Counted from the first letter of the stretch, positions 23,101-31,517 are shown. The stretch is 35,501 nt of DNA from Thermococcus sp. (GCF_027008145.1 NZ_JALTCZ010000059.1:1-35501), one strand, 5' to 3'. The notes: generated by a model from the sequence alone, not told the origin. Numbers and translations are program-made.

Positions 23101-25053
23101 CTATCCAACAATCTCAACTATCTCCCCCCCTCCAGGGGGGAGAACCGCGTTTAAATCCTCTTCCCTCACCTTGTAACCCCACTTTTCGAGGACGCCCTTT
23201 ATCTTCTTGACAAGTTCACCCTTCTTAAGCCTTCCCGGCCTTATGACGATGTATCTCTTTGTGTGGGCCTTGATGGCGTCAACTGGCGCGCACACAACGT
23301 ATTCCTCGCCATCGTATGTTGCAACACCGACTGCAAGCCTCAGCGAGAGTCCGTGGAGCCAGTTCCTCTTGCCGTAGACCATGAAAGACCCCTTGCCGAG
23401 GTACTCACCGCTCGGTGTCTGCTTCGTGACCTGCTCCGGATAGGCCCAGTAGGCGTCGGCCGAGTAGAGCCCCCGACTCCAGGCACGGCTCATCGAGACT
23501 GCGAACTGGCAGGCCTCAAAGATTGTCTTTTCCCCGGCCTTCTTGCCCTCCTTGATGACGACATGAGGAGCACCGTAGACGTCGGCGTGACAGTAGATGT
23601 CGTTTTCGGTCATGTGCTTCTTTATCAGAATCTCGTTGGTGCTCGCGTCTTTTCCAGCCAAAACAAGGAAGCCCTCACTCGAAAGGAACCAGCGGAACTT
23701 CTCGAACCACTTCTTCTTTCTTCTCTCGATCCTCTTTACGTTCACCTCTTTCTTTATCTCTTCCTCGATGAGCTTTTCGACCTCGTCGAGCTTTCGCTTG
23801 GTGTCCTCGTAGGCTTTAAGCGCTCCCTCGTACTTGTGTCTGAACTTCTTGGCCTTCTCGTAGTAGAGCTCTGCGTTCTCCCCTAGGCTTTTGTTCAGGT
23901 AGAGCTTCACCCTCTTCCCTTCGAGTTCAATCGTTGCTGCCTTCTCCTTTGGGTCGATACCCTGAACCAGAAGGGCAACCTTGTTTCCGGCCTTCTTGCC
24001 CTCCTCGATTCTGCGCTTGAACTCCTCCCAGCCGAGGGTCTCGGTGGCTTTCCTGAACTCCTCTAAAAGCCTCTCGATGAGGGTGTAGTTCGCGTAGATT
24101 GTATCGCCTATCCTCTGGTTCTCGTTCATCGCCTTTTCAAACCCCTTGAGCAACTCCCCCTGCTTCTTGAGCGTCATGAGGAGTTGTCTCTTTCTGGCTT
24201 CGAGCTTCCTAGTCTGCTCCTCTTTGGCCTTTTCGACGGTTATCCTCCCGAAGTACTCGTCGAGGGCCTCGCTGAAGGTTTTAAAATACCGCTTCTCAAA
24301 CCCCTCGTAGACCCTCAGTTCTATCGGGGCAACGTCGTGCATACGTCCGTTCTTGAAAACGATGTTCGGCTTTGGTTCATCGTTGAAAGTCTTTAACATT
24401 GCCGCATAGACCATTCTCAGGTCGTCGTCGCTCAGTTCCTTAACCGGCGTTGTCTTTTCAAAGCCCGCCCTAATGGAAATCTCCTCGGCGTAGAGACCAC
24501 CCATGTTGAGCTTTCTCGCCAGAGCGCGGACGAGTTCTAAGCTCTCGTTCTCCCTCATCAGCTCAAGGAATCTCTCAAACGAAACCTCAAGCGGGTTTTC
24601 CCTGGCTGGAGGGAACCTGTAATCGGCGTTGGGCTTTATGGCCCTATCCTTGTACTCCTCATAGCGCAGGGCGGAGATTATTCTGTTACCTGAATCGACG
24701 AGGATGACGTTCCCCCTCCTGAAGAGCTCACCGATTAGTGTGTAGTCTCCGACCCTTATCTTTACAATCCTGTCGAACTGGTGTTGCTCTATACCCTCTA
24801 TGAAGCCCCCTCCCAGGTACTTCCTGAGGAGCATCGTGAAGCTCGAGGGCTGTTTTGGAGCCTCCTTGACGTAGCTCGTGAGGTGAAACCTCTTTCCTGC
24901 CTGGAGGATTAGATCGGCCCTCCCCTCTCTGGTTCGGAGTTTTATCCTTATCTCGTTGCCGTCGTGGTAGACCTTATCAACGCGGGAACCGACCAGCCAC
25001 TGAAGCTCCCTCACGATGTAGCGTATGTCAACGGAACTCATCTCCTCCTTCAT
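23101..25053 (-). CDS. rqcH: NEMF/Rqc2/RqcH homologue (NFACT family), ribosome rescue factor
   Basis: 650 residues with the full NFACT layout: NFACT-N (about 1-250), a charged coiled-coil region (about 280-440, rich in E, K and R), and NFACT-R (about 450-560) with VLAGKDASTNEILIKKHMTENDIYCHADVYGAPHVVIK. Residues needed for C-terminal tailing in bacterial RqcH are readable: D94-R95 in QFDRIVKI and E109 in IGELFRRGN. It likely binds split 60S-type subunits with stalled nascent chains and recruits tRNA. Older annotations call such proteins fibronectin-binding. The start ATG at 25053 has GGTGG upstream; ATG 25041 is possible. Confidence 0.93.
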   Translation of the reverse strand: MKEEMSSVDIRYIVRELQWLVGSRVDKVYHDGNEIRIKLRTREGRADLILQAGKRFHLTSYVKEAPKQPSSFTMLLRKYLGGGFIEGIEQHQFDRIVKIRVGDYTLIGELFRRGNVILVDSGNRIISALRYEEYKDRAIKPNADYRFPPARENPLEVSFERFLELMRENESLELVRALARKLNMGGLYAEEISIRAGFEKTTPVKELSDDDLRMVYAAMLKTFNDEPKPNIVFKNGRMHDVAPIELRVYEGFEKRYFKTFSEALDEYFGRITVEKAKEEQTRKLEARKRQLLMTLKKQGELLKGFEKAMNENQRIGDTIYANYTLIERLLEEFRKATETLGWEEFKRRIEEGKKAGNKVALLVQGIDPKEKAATIELEGKRVKLYLNKSLGENAELYYEKAKKFRHKYEGALKAYEDTKRKLDEVEKLIEEEIKKEVNVKRIERRKKKWFEKFRWFLSSEGFLVLAGKDASTNEILIKKHMTENDIYCHADVYGAPHVVIKEGKKAGEKTIFEACQFAVSMSRAWSRGLYSADAYWAYPEQVTKQTPSGEYLGKGSFMVYGKRNWLHGLSLRLAVGVATYDGEEYVVCAPVDAIKAHTKRYIVIRPGRLKKGELVKKIKGVLEKWGYKVREEDLNAVLPPGGGEIVEIVG

Positions 25054-25135
25054 CTTCCCACCGGGGGAAGTTGAAGCTGGAGGTTATAAGCTTGAATGTC
25101 CATTTCTGTCACGGACGACACTTCTGGACTGGATA

Positions 25136-25147
25136 AAGTTAAATACG
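25136..25147 (+). promoter_or_regulatory. Probable promoter of the branching enzyme gene
   Basis: AAGTTAAATACG has a TATA-like core about 34 bases before the ATG at 25176. The leader would be very short, and the GGTGAT site lies at its edge. Confidence 0.4.
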
Positions 25148-25175
25148 ATAGTGTAATAACACCCCCGGTGATACC

Positions 25176-27149
25176 ATGATTGGATACTTCACGTTCGTAC
25201 TGCACAGCCACCTCCCCTACGTGAGGAAACATGGAAAATGGCCCTTTGGGGAGGAGTGGCTCTATGAGGCAATGAGCGAGACTTACCTGCCCCTGCTGAT
25301 GGAGTTCGAACGTCTCAGGGAATCTGGCGTCAGGTTCCAGATAGTTGTCAACATAACCCCCGTCCTCATGGAACAGCTCGCCGATGACTACCTGAAGGCT
25401 GGGTTTCAGACGTACCTCCTTGATAAAATAGAAAAGACGAGGAAAGACCTCGAATCGGGCAAGTACTCCAAGAAGGCGGTTAAAGCTGTCCTTGAGCACT
25501 ACGAGAAGGTTCTTTCCTACTGGAGGGCCATAAACGGCGACGTTATTGGAAAGTTCAGGGAGCTCCAAGGAGAAGGATATGTGGAGGTCATAACCTCGCC
25601 GGCAACCCATGCGTACCTGCCCCTCCTCCTCAGAGATGAGGCAATTAGGGCACAGATAGCCAATGGAATAACCACCTACGAGAAGCACTTCGGGAGGAAA
25701 CCAGCAGGGATGTGGCTCTCGGAGTGCGCCTACAGACCCGCTGGAGAGTGGGGGCTCCCTGGAGGGAGGAAGGTCAGGAGGAAGGGTATAGAGAAGTTCC
25801 TTGAGGAGTTCGGGATAAGGTACTTCTTCGTCGAGAGCAAACTCATCGATGAGGGACCAGTGTCCGGGGGCTACGGTGACATACCTCCTTACAGCGGTGA
25901 GAAGAGCACCCTCAGGCCCTACTGGGTGAAGGGCTCGAACGTTGCCGTCTTTGCGAGGAACAGGGAGACGGGCCACCAGGTGTGGAACGCCCACTTCGGT
26001 TACCCAGGCGACTTCTGGTACAGGGAGTTCCACAGGAAGGCCCCGGAGAGCGGTGGGCAGTACTGGAGGATAACTGGAAAGGATGTTGAACTCGGAGACA
26101 AGGAATTCTACGACCCAGAGAAGGCGATGGAGCGCGTCGAAGAGCACGCAAGGCACTTCGTCTCACTGGTTGAGAGACTCCTAAGGGAGTTTGAAGAGAA
26201 AACCGGGGAGAGAGGGATAGTGGTTTCCCCCTATGATACCGAACTCTTCGGCCACTGGTGGTTTGAGGGTGTCAAATGGCTCGGCAGAGTCCTTGAGCTG
26301 ATGGCAATCAGGGGGATAGAGACCGTCAGCCTCTCCCGCTTCCTTGAGGGGTATTCCGGCAGGAGGCACGAGATAGAGCTTCCCGAGGGATCATGGGGGG
26401 CGAATGCCGACCACTCGACGTGGTGGAATGGAGAAACGGAGTGGACGTGGGAGCACGTCTACCGCGCCGAGGAGCGGATGGTTGCCATAGCCAGCAGGTT
26501 CCATGGGCGGGACAGTACAGTGAACCGCGTCATAGGTCAGCTCGCCAGGGAGCTAATGATCCTTGAGGGCAGTGACTGGCAGTTCCTCATAACGACGGGT
26601 CAGGCTAAAGAGTACGCCAGGAGGAGGGTTCTTGTGCACAGCAGGGACTTTCACAGGCTCACCAACGAGCTGGTTAAGTATCTCAGAACCGGGCAGTTCG
26701 ATAGAGTCATCCTCAACGAACTTGAGGAGCGCGACAATCCCTTCAGGCCCGTTATAGTCGAGCACTACGTGAGCGAGAACCCGCCTGAGCTTGAGGAGTA
26801 CGTCGAGCCCCCTGAAGTGCCCCCTGAAGAAGTGGCGGAGTCTGAAGAGAAGGCTCCCGCGGTGGCCGAAGAGAGGGCCTATTCAACGGCCATAGCCATT
26901 GAGACCGTTGCGAGGAGGGAGAAGAAGAGGGTCGAGAGGGCCCCAAAGGTTAAGAAGAGGCTGAGCTCCAAGAAGGAGAAGAGTGATCTGCTCTCAATAA
27001 AGGGCATAGGGCCGAAGACCCTGGAGAAGCTCAAGAGGGCTGAAGTTCACACCATTGAGGATCTCAAGAGAGCTGACCTTGAGGGACTGGCGAAGAAGAC
27101 TCGGATTTCGATAAAGCGCCTCAGGAAGTTTGTGGAGCAGATCTCTTGA
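25176..27149 (+). CDS. GH57 1,4-alpha-glucan branching enzyme with C-terminal HhH tail
   Basis: 657 residues. It transfers alpha-1,4-glucan segments to make alpha-1,6 branches in glycogen. The GH57 barrel begins FTFVLHSHLPYVRK. The nucleophile is E183 in GMWLSECAYRP and the acid/base is D354 in SPYDTELFGHWW, with W270 also conserved; these match the positions in the T. kodakarensis branching enzyme (TK1436, 675 residues). After an acidic, Pro/Glu-rich linker (about 545-600), the last 55 residues form tandem helix-hairpin-helix motifs (LLSIKGIGPKTLEKLKRAEVHTIEDLKRADLEGLAKK), a fold usually tied to DNA binding. In the T. kodakarensis enzyme this tail is dispensable for activity. Confidence 0.95.
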   Translation: MIGYFTFVLHSHLPYVRKHGKWPFGEEWLYEAMSETYLPLLMEFERLRESGVRFQIVVNITPVLMEQLADDYLKAGFQTYLLDKIEKTRKDLESGKYSKKAVKAVLEHYEKVLSYWRAINGDVIGKFRELQGEGYVEVITSPATHAYLPLLLRDEAIRAQIANGITTYEKHFGRKPAGMWLSECAYRPAGEWGLPGGRKVRRKGIEKFLEEFGIRYFFVESKLIDEGPVSGGYGDIPPYSGEKSTLRPYWVKGSNVAVFARNRETGHQVWNAHFGYPGDFWYREFHRKAPESGGQYWRITGKDVELGDKEFYDPEKAMERVEEHARHFVSLVERLLREFEEKTGERGIVVSPYDTELFGHWWFEGVKWLGRVLELMAIRGIETVSLSRFLEGYSGRRHEIELPEGSWGANADHSTWWNGETEWTWEHVYRAEERMVAIASRFHGRDSTVNRVIGQLARELMILEGSDWQFLITTGQAKEYARRRVLVHSRDFHRLTNELVKYLRTGQFDRVILNELEERDNPFRPVIVEHYVSENPPELEEYVEPPEVPPEEVAESEEKAPAVAEERAYSTAIAIETVARREKKRVERAPKVKKRLSSKKEKSDLLSIKGIGPKTLEKLKRAEVHTIEDLKRADLEGLAKKTRISIKRLRKFVEQIS

Positions 27150-27189
27150 GGGGTCCAACCCGGCCGTAGAACAACGGAAAATGAAAGGG

Positions 27190-27924
27190 TCAGAGAAAGG
27201 CGTGCCTGTGCTTGTAGAGGAGGTACGAACCGTAGAGTATTAGGTAGAGCTCGGCTGCACTCAGGATCACCATAAAGATGAGCCATCCCTTGACGAAGCT
27301 GGGGCTCTTGTTTATCATCTCGGTTATCTTTCCAATTGCCCCAGGGGTGGTCAGCTGTCTCAGTCCGTAGGTTAGTCCCATTGCTCCTTGGATTATCGGT
27401 ATTGGTATCGTTGAATACGCCAGAAGAAGACCGAGGTATCCCCTTCTCTGAAGGGAGAGCATCGAGAGGATCGTGGGAATTGCCAGTATCAAAGCCGTTA
27501 CGGCCATTACCTGGCTCATATAAACACCAACCAGCAGGAAGAACGCCGTCATTCCAAAGAGGTACGTTCTGTAAGCCTTTTTAAGTGCCTTGAGCATGTC
27601 TGGATCGAAGTCATACACGGCGGACTTTGAGTAGAAGTTCATCTTCTTAGCTCGCTCAATGTATTTTTTCTTTCCTTCCTTCTCTATGCCATTGTCAGTG
27701 CTCATGTTCTTCAGTTCCTTGGCCTTCTTAAAGAAGAACTCCGCCAGCTGGACGTTGTCCTTTTTGACGTTCTCGGCCAGCGCCTTGAAGTTTTCGGCCG
27801 CTTCTCTGATGAGTGAGATTACCTTTCTCTTCTCCTTCTCGTTTAGAACAGTTAACCTCTCAACCCGGGGTATCGTTGTTTCGAGAACTTCGGCAGTGTC
27901 CTCAAGAATCGCGGGACTCTTCAC
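27190..27924 (-). CDS. Multi-pass membrane protein with N-terminal helical cytoplasmic domain
   Basis: 244 residues, GTG start at 27924 with GGAGGG upstream. The first 115 residues are charged and helical (LNEKEKRKVISLIREAAENFKALAENVKKDN), possibly a coiled coil. Hydrophobic segments follow: YLFGMTAFFLLVGVYMSQVMAVTALILAIPTIL, LGLLLAYSTIPIPIIQGAMGL and GWLIFMVILSAAELYLILYGSYLL, about four to five helices. I recognise no family. It lies downstream of the NSS transporter genes on the same strand. A T6 run at 27944-27949 may separate it from them. Confidence 0.75.
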   Translation of the reverse strand: MKSPAILEDTAEVLETTIPRVERLTVLNEKEKRKVISLIREAAENFKALAENVKKDNVQLAEFFFKKAKELKNMSTDNGIEKEGKKKYIERAKKMNFYSKSAVYDFDPDMLKALKKAYRTYLFGMTAFFLLVGVYMSQVMAVTALILAIPTILSMLSLQRRGYLGLLLAYSTIPIPIIQGAMGLTYGLRQLTTPGAIGKITEMINKSPSFVKGWLIFMVILSAAELYLILYGSYLLYKHRHAFL

Positions 27925-27942
27925 GTTTATCCCTCCAAAAAC

Positions 27943-27954
27943 CTAAAAAAGAAA
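27943..27954 (-). terminator. Oligo-T run after the NSS small-peptide gene
   Basis: On the minus strand CTTTCTTTTTTA follows the stop of the 35-aa ORF, six bases on. It can end the transporter transcript, although readthrough into the gene at 27924 cannot be excluded. Confidence 0.45.
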
Positions 27955-27959
27955 GGGGT

Positions 27960-28067
27960 TTAAGACCCTTGTGCCTTCTCGGCGGACAAAAGCCTGCCGA
28001 TGCTCCAGAACATTAAGGCAAGGATCACGATCCATGCTATTATCATGTAGATTACCCAGCTTCCCAT
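27960..28067 (-). CDS. 35-residue membrane peptide, likely small subunit of the NSS transporter
   Basis: Too short for the ORF track. It reads MGSWVIYMIIAWIVILALMF and continues WSIGRLLSAEKAQGS, one transmembrane helix with a short polar C-terminus. The ATG at 28067 has GGTGGTG five bases upstream, and that site begins ten bases after the stop of the NSS transporter gene, so the pair is almost certainly co-transcribed. In bacteria the NSS methionine/alanine importer MetP needs the small one-helix MetS encoded directly downstream. Size, topology and position fit, so a MetS-like role is proposed; direct sequence similarity to MetS is weak by eye. Confidence 0.72.
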   Translation of the reverse strand: MGSWVIYMIIAWIVILALMFWSIGRLLSAEKAQGS

Positions 28068-28077
28068 TGTCACCACC

Positions 28078-29643
28078 TCAGATCTTCACTAGCACTCTGT
28101 TCTCCTTTATCTCCTCTCCATACTTTTTCTTGATGGCAAAGTATGTTTCTACTGCTCCGATGATGAACATGATTATTATTGCTGCTCCAACGGACGCTGG
28201 AATTTCGCCGCTAACGAAGCCCTTGAACGTTCCGACCAGCGGGATCAGCAGAAATATTGGTGCCACGATGAGGGTAACCCACTTGTAGGCAGTTGGGACT
28301 CTGATATAGGCTCCCTTGTGAAGCTCCTCCCAGAAGTTGCTGGGCTTGAAGAGGTACACTGCCACTATAATGTCAAGCAGTGCCAGCAGGGTGAGCTGGA
28401 AGCTGATCCAGTTGTCGAGTGGGGTAACGTACTTGTCGAGACCTATGTAGATGACCGGCAGTCCCAGTATGAAGTATATCAGCAGGACGAGCCAGGTTCC
28501 AATGCTTCTCTTGATGTTGAGATCCTCCTCAAAGAGCGCAACGAGGTAGTTGTACATTGCTATTGCCGAAGTCCATCCCGCAAACCACAGGAGCAGGAAC
28601 CACAGTGCGCCGAAGAACCTTCCGGCTTCACCCATGCTGACGAAGACGTTCGGCAGGCTGGTGTATGCGAAACCGAGGCCGAATTTGTGGCCGATCCATG
28701 CAAGGGCTGCGTTCTTGCCTTGGTCGAGGACGTTTGCTGGCACTATCTTCGGAGCATATGCCGTTGCCAGCGGTATTGCAAGGGAACCGCCGAGGATGAC
28801 TTCTGCGAACTCGTTGAGTGAAACGGTGGCTATTCCAGAGAGGGCGACGTCATCGTTGGGGCCGAGGTAGCTCGCGTAGTTCTGGATGATACCCATGCCC
28901 AGCGACAGCGTGAAGAATATCTGCCCTGCTGCCGCAAGCATGACGGCGGCGAAGTGCTCCTTGAGGTAAGCCCAGTTGGGACTCCATATGAAAGAGAATC
29001 CGTCTAATGTGCTCCAGTTGGGGTTGATTGGTGCGCCAAGGACGAAAACATAGCCGACTAATATAATAGCGAAGATGTAGAGCAATGGCATCATTACCTT
29101 AACCCATCTTTCTATACCCTTGCTGATTCCCCTTCCAACGGCTATGGCTATGGTGACTATAGTGATGCCCCAGAAGATGAACACCTCGGCGTGATTGCTC
29201 AGATAGTTGCCGAAAAACTGCCCCGTGCTCTTGCCGAAGTACGCCCCGGTTATGCTGAACCATGTGTAGGCTGCGGACCAGCCTATGAGGTGCAGGTAGT
29301 AGCTGTTGAGCAGGGTAACTCCACCAAACGCTACCATACCACTGATAACACCCATTACAAGTGCTCCCCTCGGGCTGAGGCTCTCCCTCGCCATCAGGTA
29401 GTAGGTTGGACCGATGGTACCGTGGCCGTACTTGCCACCGTAGCGACCTGCAACCCACTCAACCCACATTATGGGTATTCCAAGAAGGAACAGCGCCAGG
29501 AAGTACGGCACCATGAAGGCGCCGCCGCCGTTCTGGGCGACCTGGGTCGGGAACCTGACGAAGTTACCAAGGCCGACCGCGTTGCCGGCCATGGCTAGAA
29601 TCAAACCGAGCTTGGTCGCCCATTGATCCCTCTGGGCTTCCAT
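28078..29643 (-). CDS. Sodium-dependent NSS/SNF family amino acid symporter
   Basis: 521 residues with about 12 membrane helices. The first helix carries the NSS substrate and sodium signature NAVGLGNFVRFPTQVAQNGGGAFMVPYF. Further family features are the polar helix 6 region (FFTLSLGMGIIQNYASYLG) and the long helix 3 region. It imports an amino acid with sodium. The substrate is not determined; methionine or alanine is suggested only by the MetS-like neighbour. The start ATG has GGAGGTGATCC upstream, an unusually complete anti-16S match. It is divergent from gdh across 584 bases. Confidence 0.93.
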   Translation of the reverse strand: MEAQRDQWATKLGLILAMAGNAVGLGNFVRFPTQVAQNGGGAFMVPYFLALFLLGIPIMWVEWVAGRYGGKYGHGTIGPTYYLMARESLSPRGALVMGVISGMVAFGGVTLLNSYYLHLIGWSAAYTWFSITGAYFGKSTGQFFGNYLSNHAEVFIFWGITIVTIAIAVGRGISKGIERWVKVMMPLLYIFAIILVGYVFVLGAPINPNWSTLDGFSFIWSPNWAYLKEHFAAVMLAAAGQIFFTLSLGMGIIQNYASYLGPNDDVALSGIATVSLNEFAEVILGGSLAIPLATAYAPKIVPANVLDQGKNAALAWIGHKFGLGFAYTSLPNVFVSMGEAGRFFGALWFLLLWFAGWTSAIAMYNYLVALFEEDLNIKRSIGTWLVLLIYFILGLPVIYIGLDKYVTPLDNWISFQLTLLALLDIIVAVYLFKPSNFWEELHKGAYIRVPTAYKWVTLIVAPIFLLIPLVGTFKGFVSGEIPASVGAAIIIMFIIGAVETYFAIKKKYGEEIKENRVLVKI

Positions 29644-29721
29644 TCTGGATCACCTCCGAGCTTCTTGGGTTCTTAACATCTCATTGTTGCCCAGGATATG
29701 GGCACTATGTATTGGAGCATG

Positions 29722-29741
29722 CATTATATAAAAAGCTTTTT
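29722..29741 (-). promoter_or_regulatory. NSS transporter promoter with adjacent palindrome
   Basis: The minus strand reads AAAAAGCTTTTTATATAATG. The TATA box TTTATATAA abuts a perfect 12-bp palindrome AAAAAGCTTTTT (29730-29741) that overlaps the BRE position. The palindrome could be a regulator site. Confidence 0.6.
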
Positions 29742-29936
29742 GGTCGGTATTTTCGACGAAAAACGATTTACGCTGGCACCGATTAAGTTGAGGTTCTCTC
29801 TTGTCATTTTTTCAATCCGATGGTATAAAGCCCTTTCCTTAGTATCATTCTGACAATTGAACGTTCTATCCTTTCAAAAAAACGTCAATGAAAGTGCAAG
29901 GCGAAAGTCTTTTCTAAGGAGTTGCCTAGAGTCCTC

Positions 29937-29999
29937 GGGCCCAATGACTGGAACGTGAGTGAGCTGAGCCTGTGATGACCGACTTCTCGCTGAGGGCCC
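29937..29999 (+). ncRNA. Candidate C/D box methylation-guide sRNA
   Basis: The order fits an archaeal C/D sRNA: terminal stem GGGCCC (29937-29942), degenerate C box ATGACTG (29944-29950), 13-nt guide, D' box CTGA (29964-29967), 4-nt spacer, perfect C' box GTGATGA (29972-29978), 11-nt guide CCGACTTCTCG, D box CTGA (29990-29993), and GGGCCC (29994-29999) closing the stem. Length (63 nt) and guide lengths are typical. The weak C box is the main doubt. Such RNAs bind L7Ae, Nop5 and fibrillarin to 2'-O-methylate rRNA or tRNA. Targets would contain CTCACTCACGTTC and CGAGAAGTCGG; I cannot check them here. Confidence 0.65.
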
Positions 30000-30160
30000 A
30001 TTAAATGTTCATTAACGGATTTTTAAGTCCATTGCCGTCCAGAAAATTTTGAATGTACATTACTTCTTTTAGCTCAGAATTTCAAGAGAACTTTTTATTC
30101 CCTCGAAAATTTGTGATGAAAACTCTTTGTTGAAAACTAAGCGTTCTCCTTTCCCCTTTC

Positions 30161-30178
30161 CCGAAAGGTTTATATATG
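30161..30178 (+). promoter_or_regulatory. Strong gdh promoter
   Basis: CCGAAAGGTTTATATATG is an excellent BRE (CGAAAGG) plus TATA (TTTATATAT) pair. The implied start is near 30199, giving a leader of about 29 nt with the GAGGTGA site. The Thermococcus gdh promoter is known to be strong. Confidence 0.8.
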
Positions 30179-30227
30179 CAAAGGCCGTAACGAATATCGC
30201 AGATTACCGAAACCCGAGGTGATGACT

Positions 30228-31493
30228 ATGGTCGAGATGGACCCCTTTGAGATGGCCATCCAGCAGCTTGAGAGGGCCGCCCAGTTCATGGACATAAGCG
30301 AAGAGGCCCTCGAGTGGCTTAAGAGGCCCATGAGGATCGTTGAGGTTTCAGTTCCCCTTGAGATGGACGACGGCTCCGTCAAGGTTTTCACCGGTTTCAG
30401 GGTTCAGCACAACTGGGCCCGCGGGCCTACTAAGGGTGGCATCCGCTGGCACCCGGAGGAGACCTTAAGCACCGTTAAGGCCTTAGCAACCTGGATGACC
30501 TGGAAGGTCTCCGTTATGGATCTCCCCTACGGTGGCGGCAAGGGCGGCATAATCGTTGACCCGAAGAAGCTCTCCGAGAGGGAGCAGGAGAGGCTCGCGA
30601 GGAGCTACATCAGGGCAATCTACGACGTCATCGGGCCCTGGACCGACATCCCGGCTCCAGACGTCTACACCAACCCCAAGATAATGGCCTGGATGATGGA
30701 CGAGTACGAGACCATAATGAGGCGCAAGGGCCCGGCCTTCGGCGTCATAACCGGCAAGCCACCCGGAGTCGGTGGTATAGTCGCCAGAATGGACGCAACC
30801 GCCCGCGGTGCGGCATTTGCCATGCGCGAGGCAGCTAAGGCCCTCGGCTGGGACGGCCTCAAGGGCAAGACCATAGCCATACAGGGCTACGGTAACGCCG
30901 GCCACTTCCTCCACAAGATCCTCAGCGAGGAGTTCGGCATGAAGGTAGTCGCTGTAAGCGACAGCAAGGGCGGTATCTACAACCCCGACGGAATTCCGCC
31001 GGCTGACGAAGTCCTCAAGTGGAAGAGGGAGCACGGCTCGGTCAAGGACATGCCCGGAACCCAGAACATAACCAACGAAGAACTTCTCGAGCTCGACGTT
31101 GACATCCTCGCTCCAGCGGCAATAGAGGAGGTCATCACCGAGAAGAACGCCGACAACATCAAAGCCAAGATCGTTGCTGAAGTTGCCAACGGACCAGTTA
31201 CTCCCGAAGCAGACGAGATACTCTACGAGAAGGGCATTCTTCAGATCCCGGACTTCCTGTGCAACGCCGGTGGCGTTACCGTCAGCTACTTCGAGTGGGT
31301 TCAGAACATAAACGGCTTCTACTGGACGGTTGAGGAGACCAGGGAGAGGCTCGACCACAAGATGACCAAGGCCTTCTGGGACGTCTTCAACACCCACAAG
31401 GAGAAGAACATCCACATGCGCGATGCTGCCTACGTCGTCGCTGTCAGCAGGGTCTACGAGGCCATGAAGCACCGCGGATGGGTGAAGAAGTGA
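30228..31493 (+). CDS. gdhA: Glutamate dehydrogenase (NADP-type)
   Basis: 421 residues from the ATG at 30228, matching the [10 protein letters not shown] start of Thermococcus GdhA; the track's GTG at 30219 falls in the ribosome binding site GAGGTGATG. It interconverts glutamate with 2-oxoglutarate and ammonia. The glutamate site [12 protein letters not shown], the catalytic lysine region [11 protein letters not shown], and the Rossmann motif [15 protein letters not shown] are present. It is a highly abundant hexameric enzyme in these organisms and handles ammonia during peptide fermentation. Codon use is strongly biased toward highly expressed codons. Confidence 0.98.
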   Translation: MVEMDPFEMAIQQLERAAQFMDISEEALEWLKRPMRIVEVSVPLEMDDGSVKVFTGFRVQHNWARGPTKGGIRWHPEETLSTVKALATWMTWKVSVMDLPYGGGKGGIIVDPKKLSEREQERLARSYIRAIYDVIGPWTDIPAPDVYTNPKIMAWMMDEYETIMRRKGPAFGVITGKPPGVGGIVARMDATARGAAFAMREAAKALGWDGLKGKTIAIQGYGNAGHFLHKILSEEFGMKVVAVSDSKGGIYNPDGIPPADEVLKWKREHGSVKDMPGTQNITNEELLELDVDILAPAAIEEVITEKNADNIKAKIVAEVANGPVTPEADEILYEKGILQIPDFLCNAGGVTVSYFEWVQNINGFYWTVEETRERLDHKMTKAFWDVFNTHKEKNIHMRDAAYVVAVSRVYEAMKHRGWVKK

Positions 31494-31517
31494 CTCTTTT
31501 CTTTTCTCCTCTTGTTT
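31494..31517 (+). terminator. Pyrimidine-rich terminator after gdh
   Basis: CTCTTTTCTTTTCTCCTCTTG directly follows the gdh stop. Repeated T4 runs in a C/T tract suit archaeal intrinsic termination and FttA recognition. Confidence 0.55.

Larger units (their letters stand above)
29644..30227. other. 584-bp divergent intergenic region between the NSS transporter and gdh
   Basis: It contains the NSS promoter (about 29722-29741), a candidate C/D box sRNA (29937-29999), a T5 run (30020-30024), a 10-bp palindrome AATGTACATT (30052-30061), two TGAAAACT copies (30117-30124 and 30131-30138), and the gdh promoter. The stretch 29745-29930 is AT-rich and shows no ORF or clear structure. Confidence 0.6.

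Noticed and set aside
22671-23210. 179-aa plus-strand ORF overlapping the small membrane protein and the rqcH end
   Set aside because: Out of frame with the hydrophobic protein at 22678, it has an arginine/histidine-rich random-looking translation and runs antisense into rqcH.
25050-26156. 368-aa minus-strand ORF opposite the branching enzyme
   Set aside because: It is a mirror of the GC-rich codons of a well-supported GH57 gene, overlaps the rqcH start, and shows no motif of its own.
28318-28821. 167-aa plus-strand ORF opposite the NSS transporter
   Set aside because: Antisense shadow of a 12-helix membrane protein with no independent signals.
30483-31472. 329-aa minus-strand ORF opposite glutamate dehydrogenase
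   Set aside because: Long antisense frames opposite gdh genes are a known codon-bias artefact. The translation is low-complexity, rich in V, D, G and L, and has no family signature.
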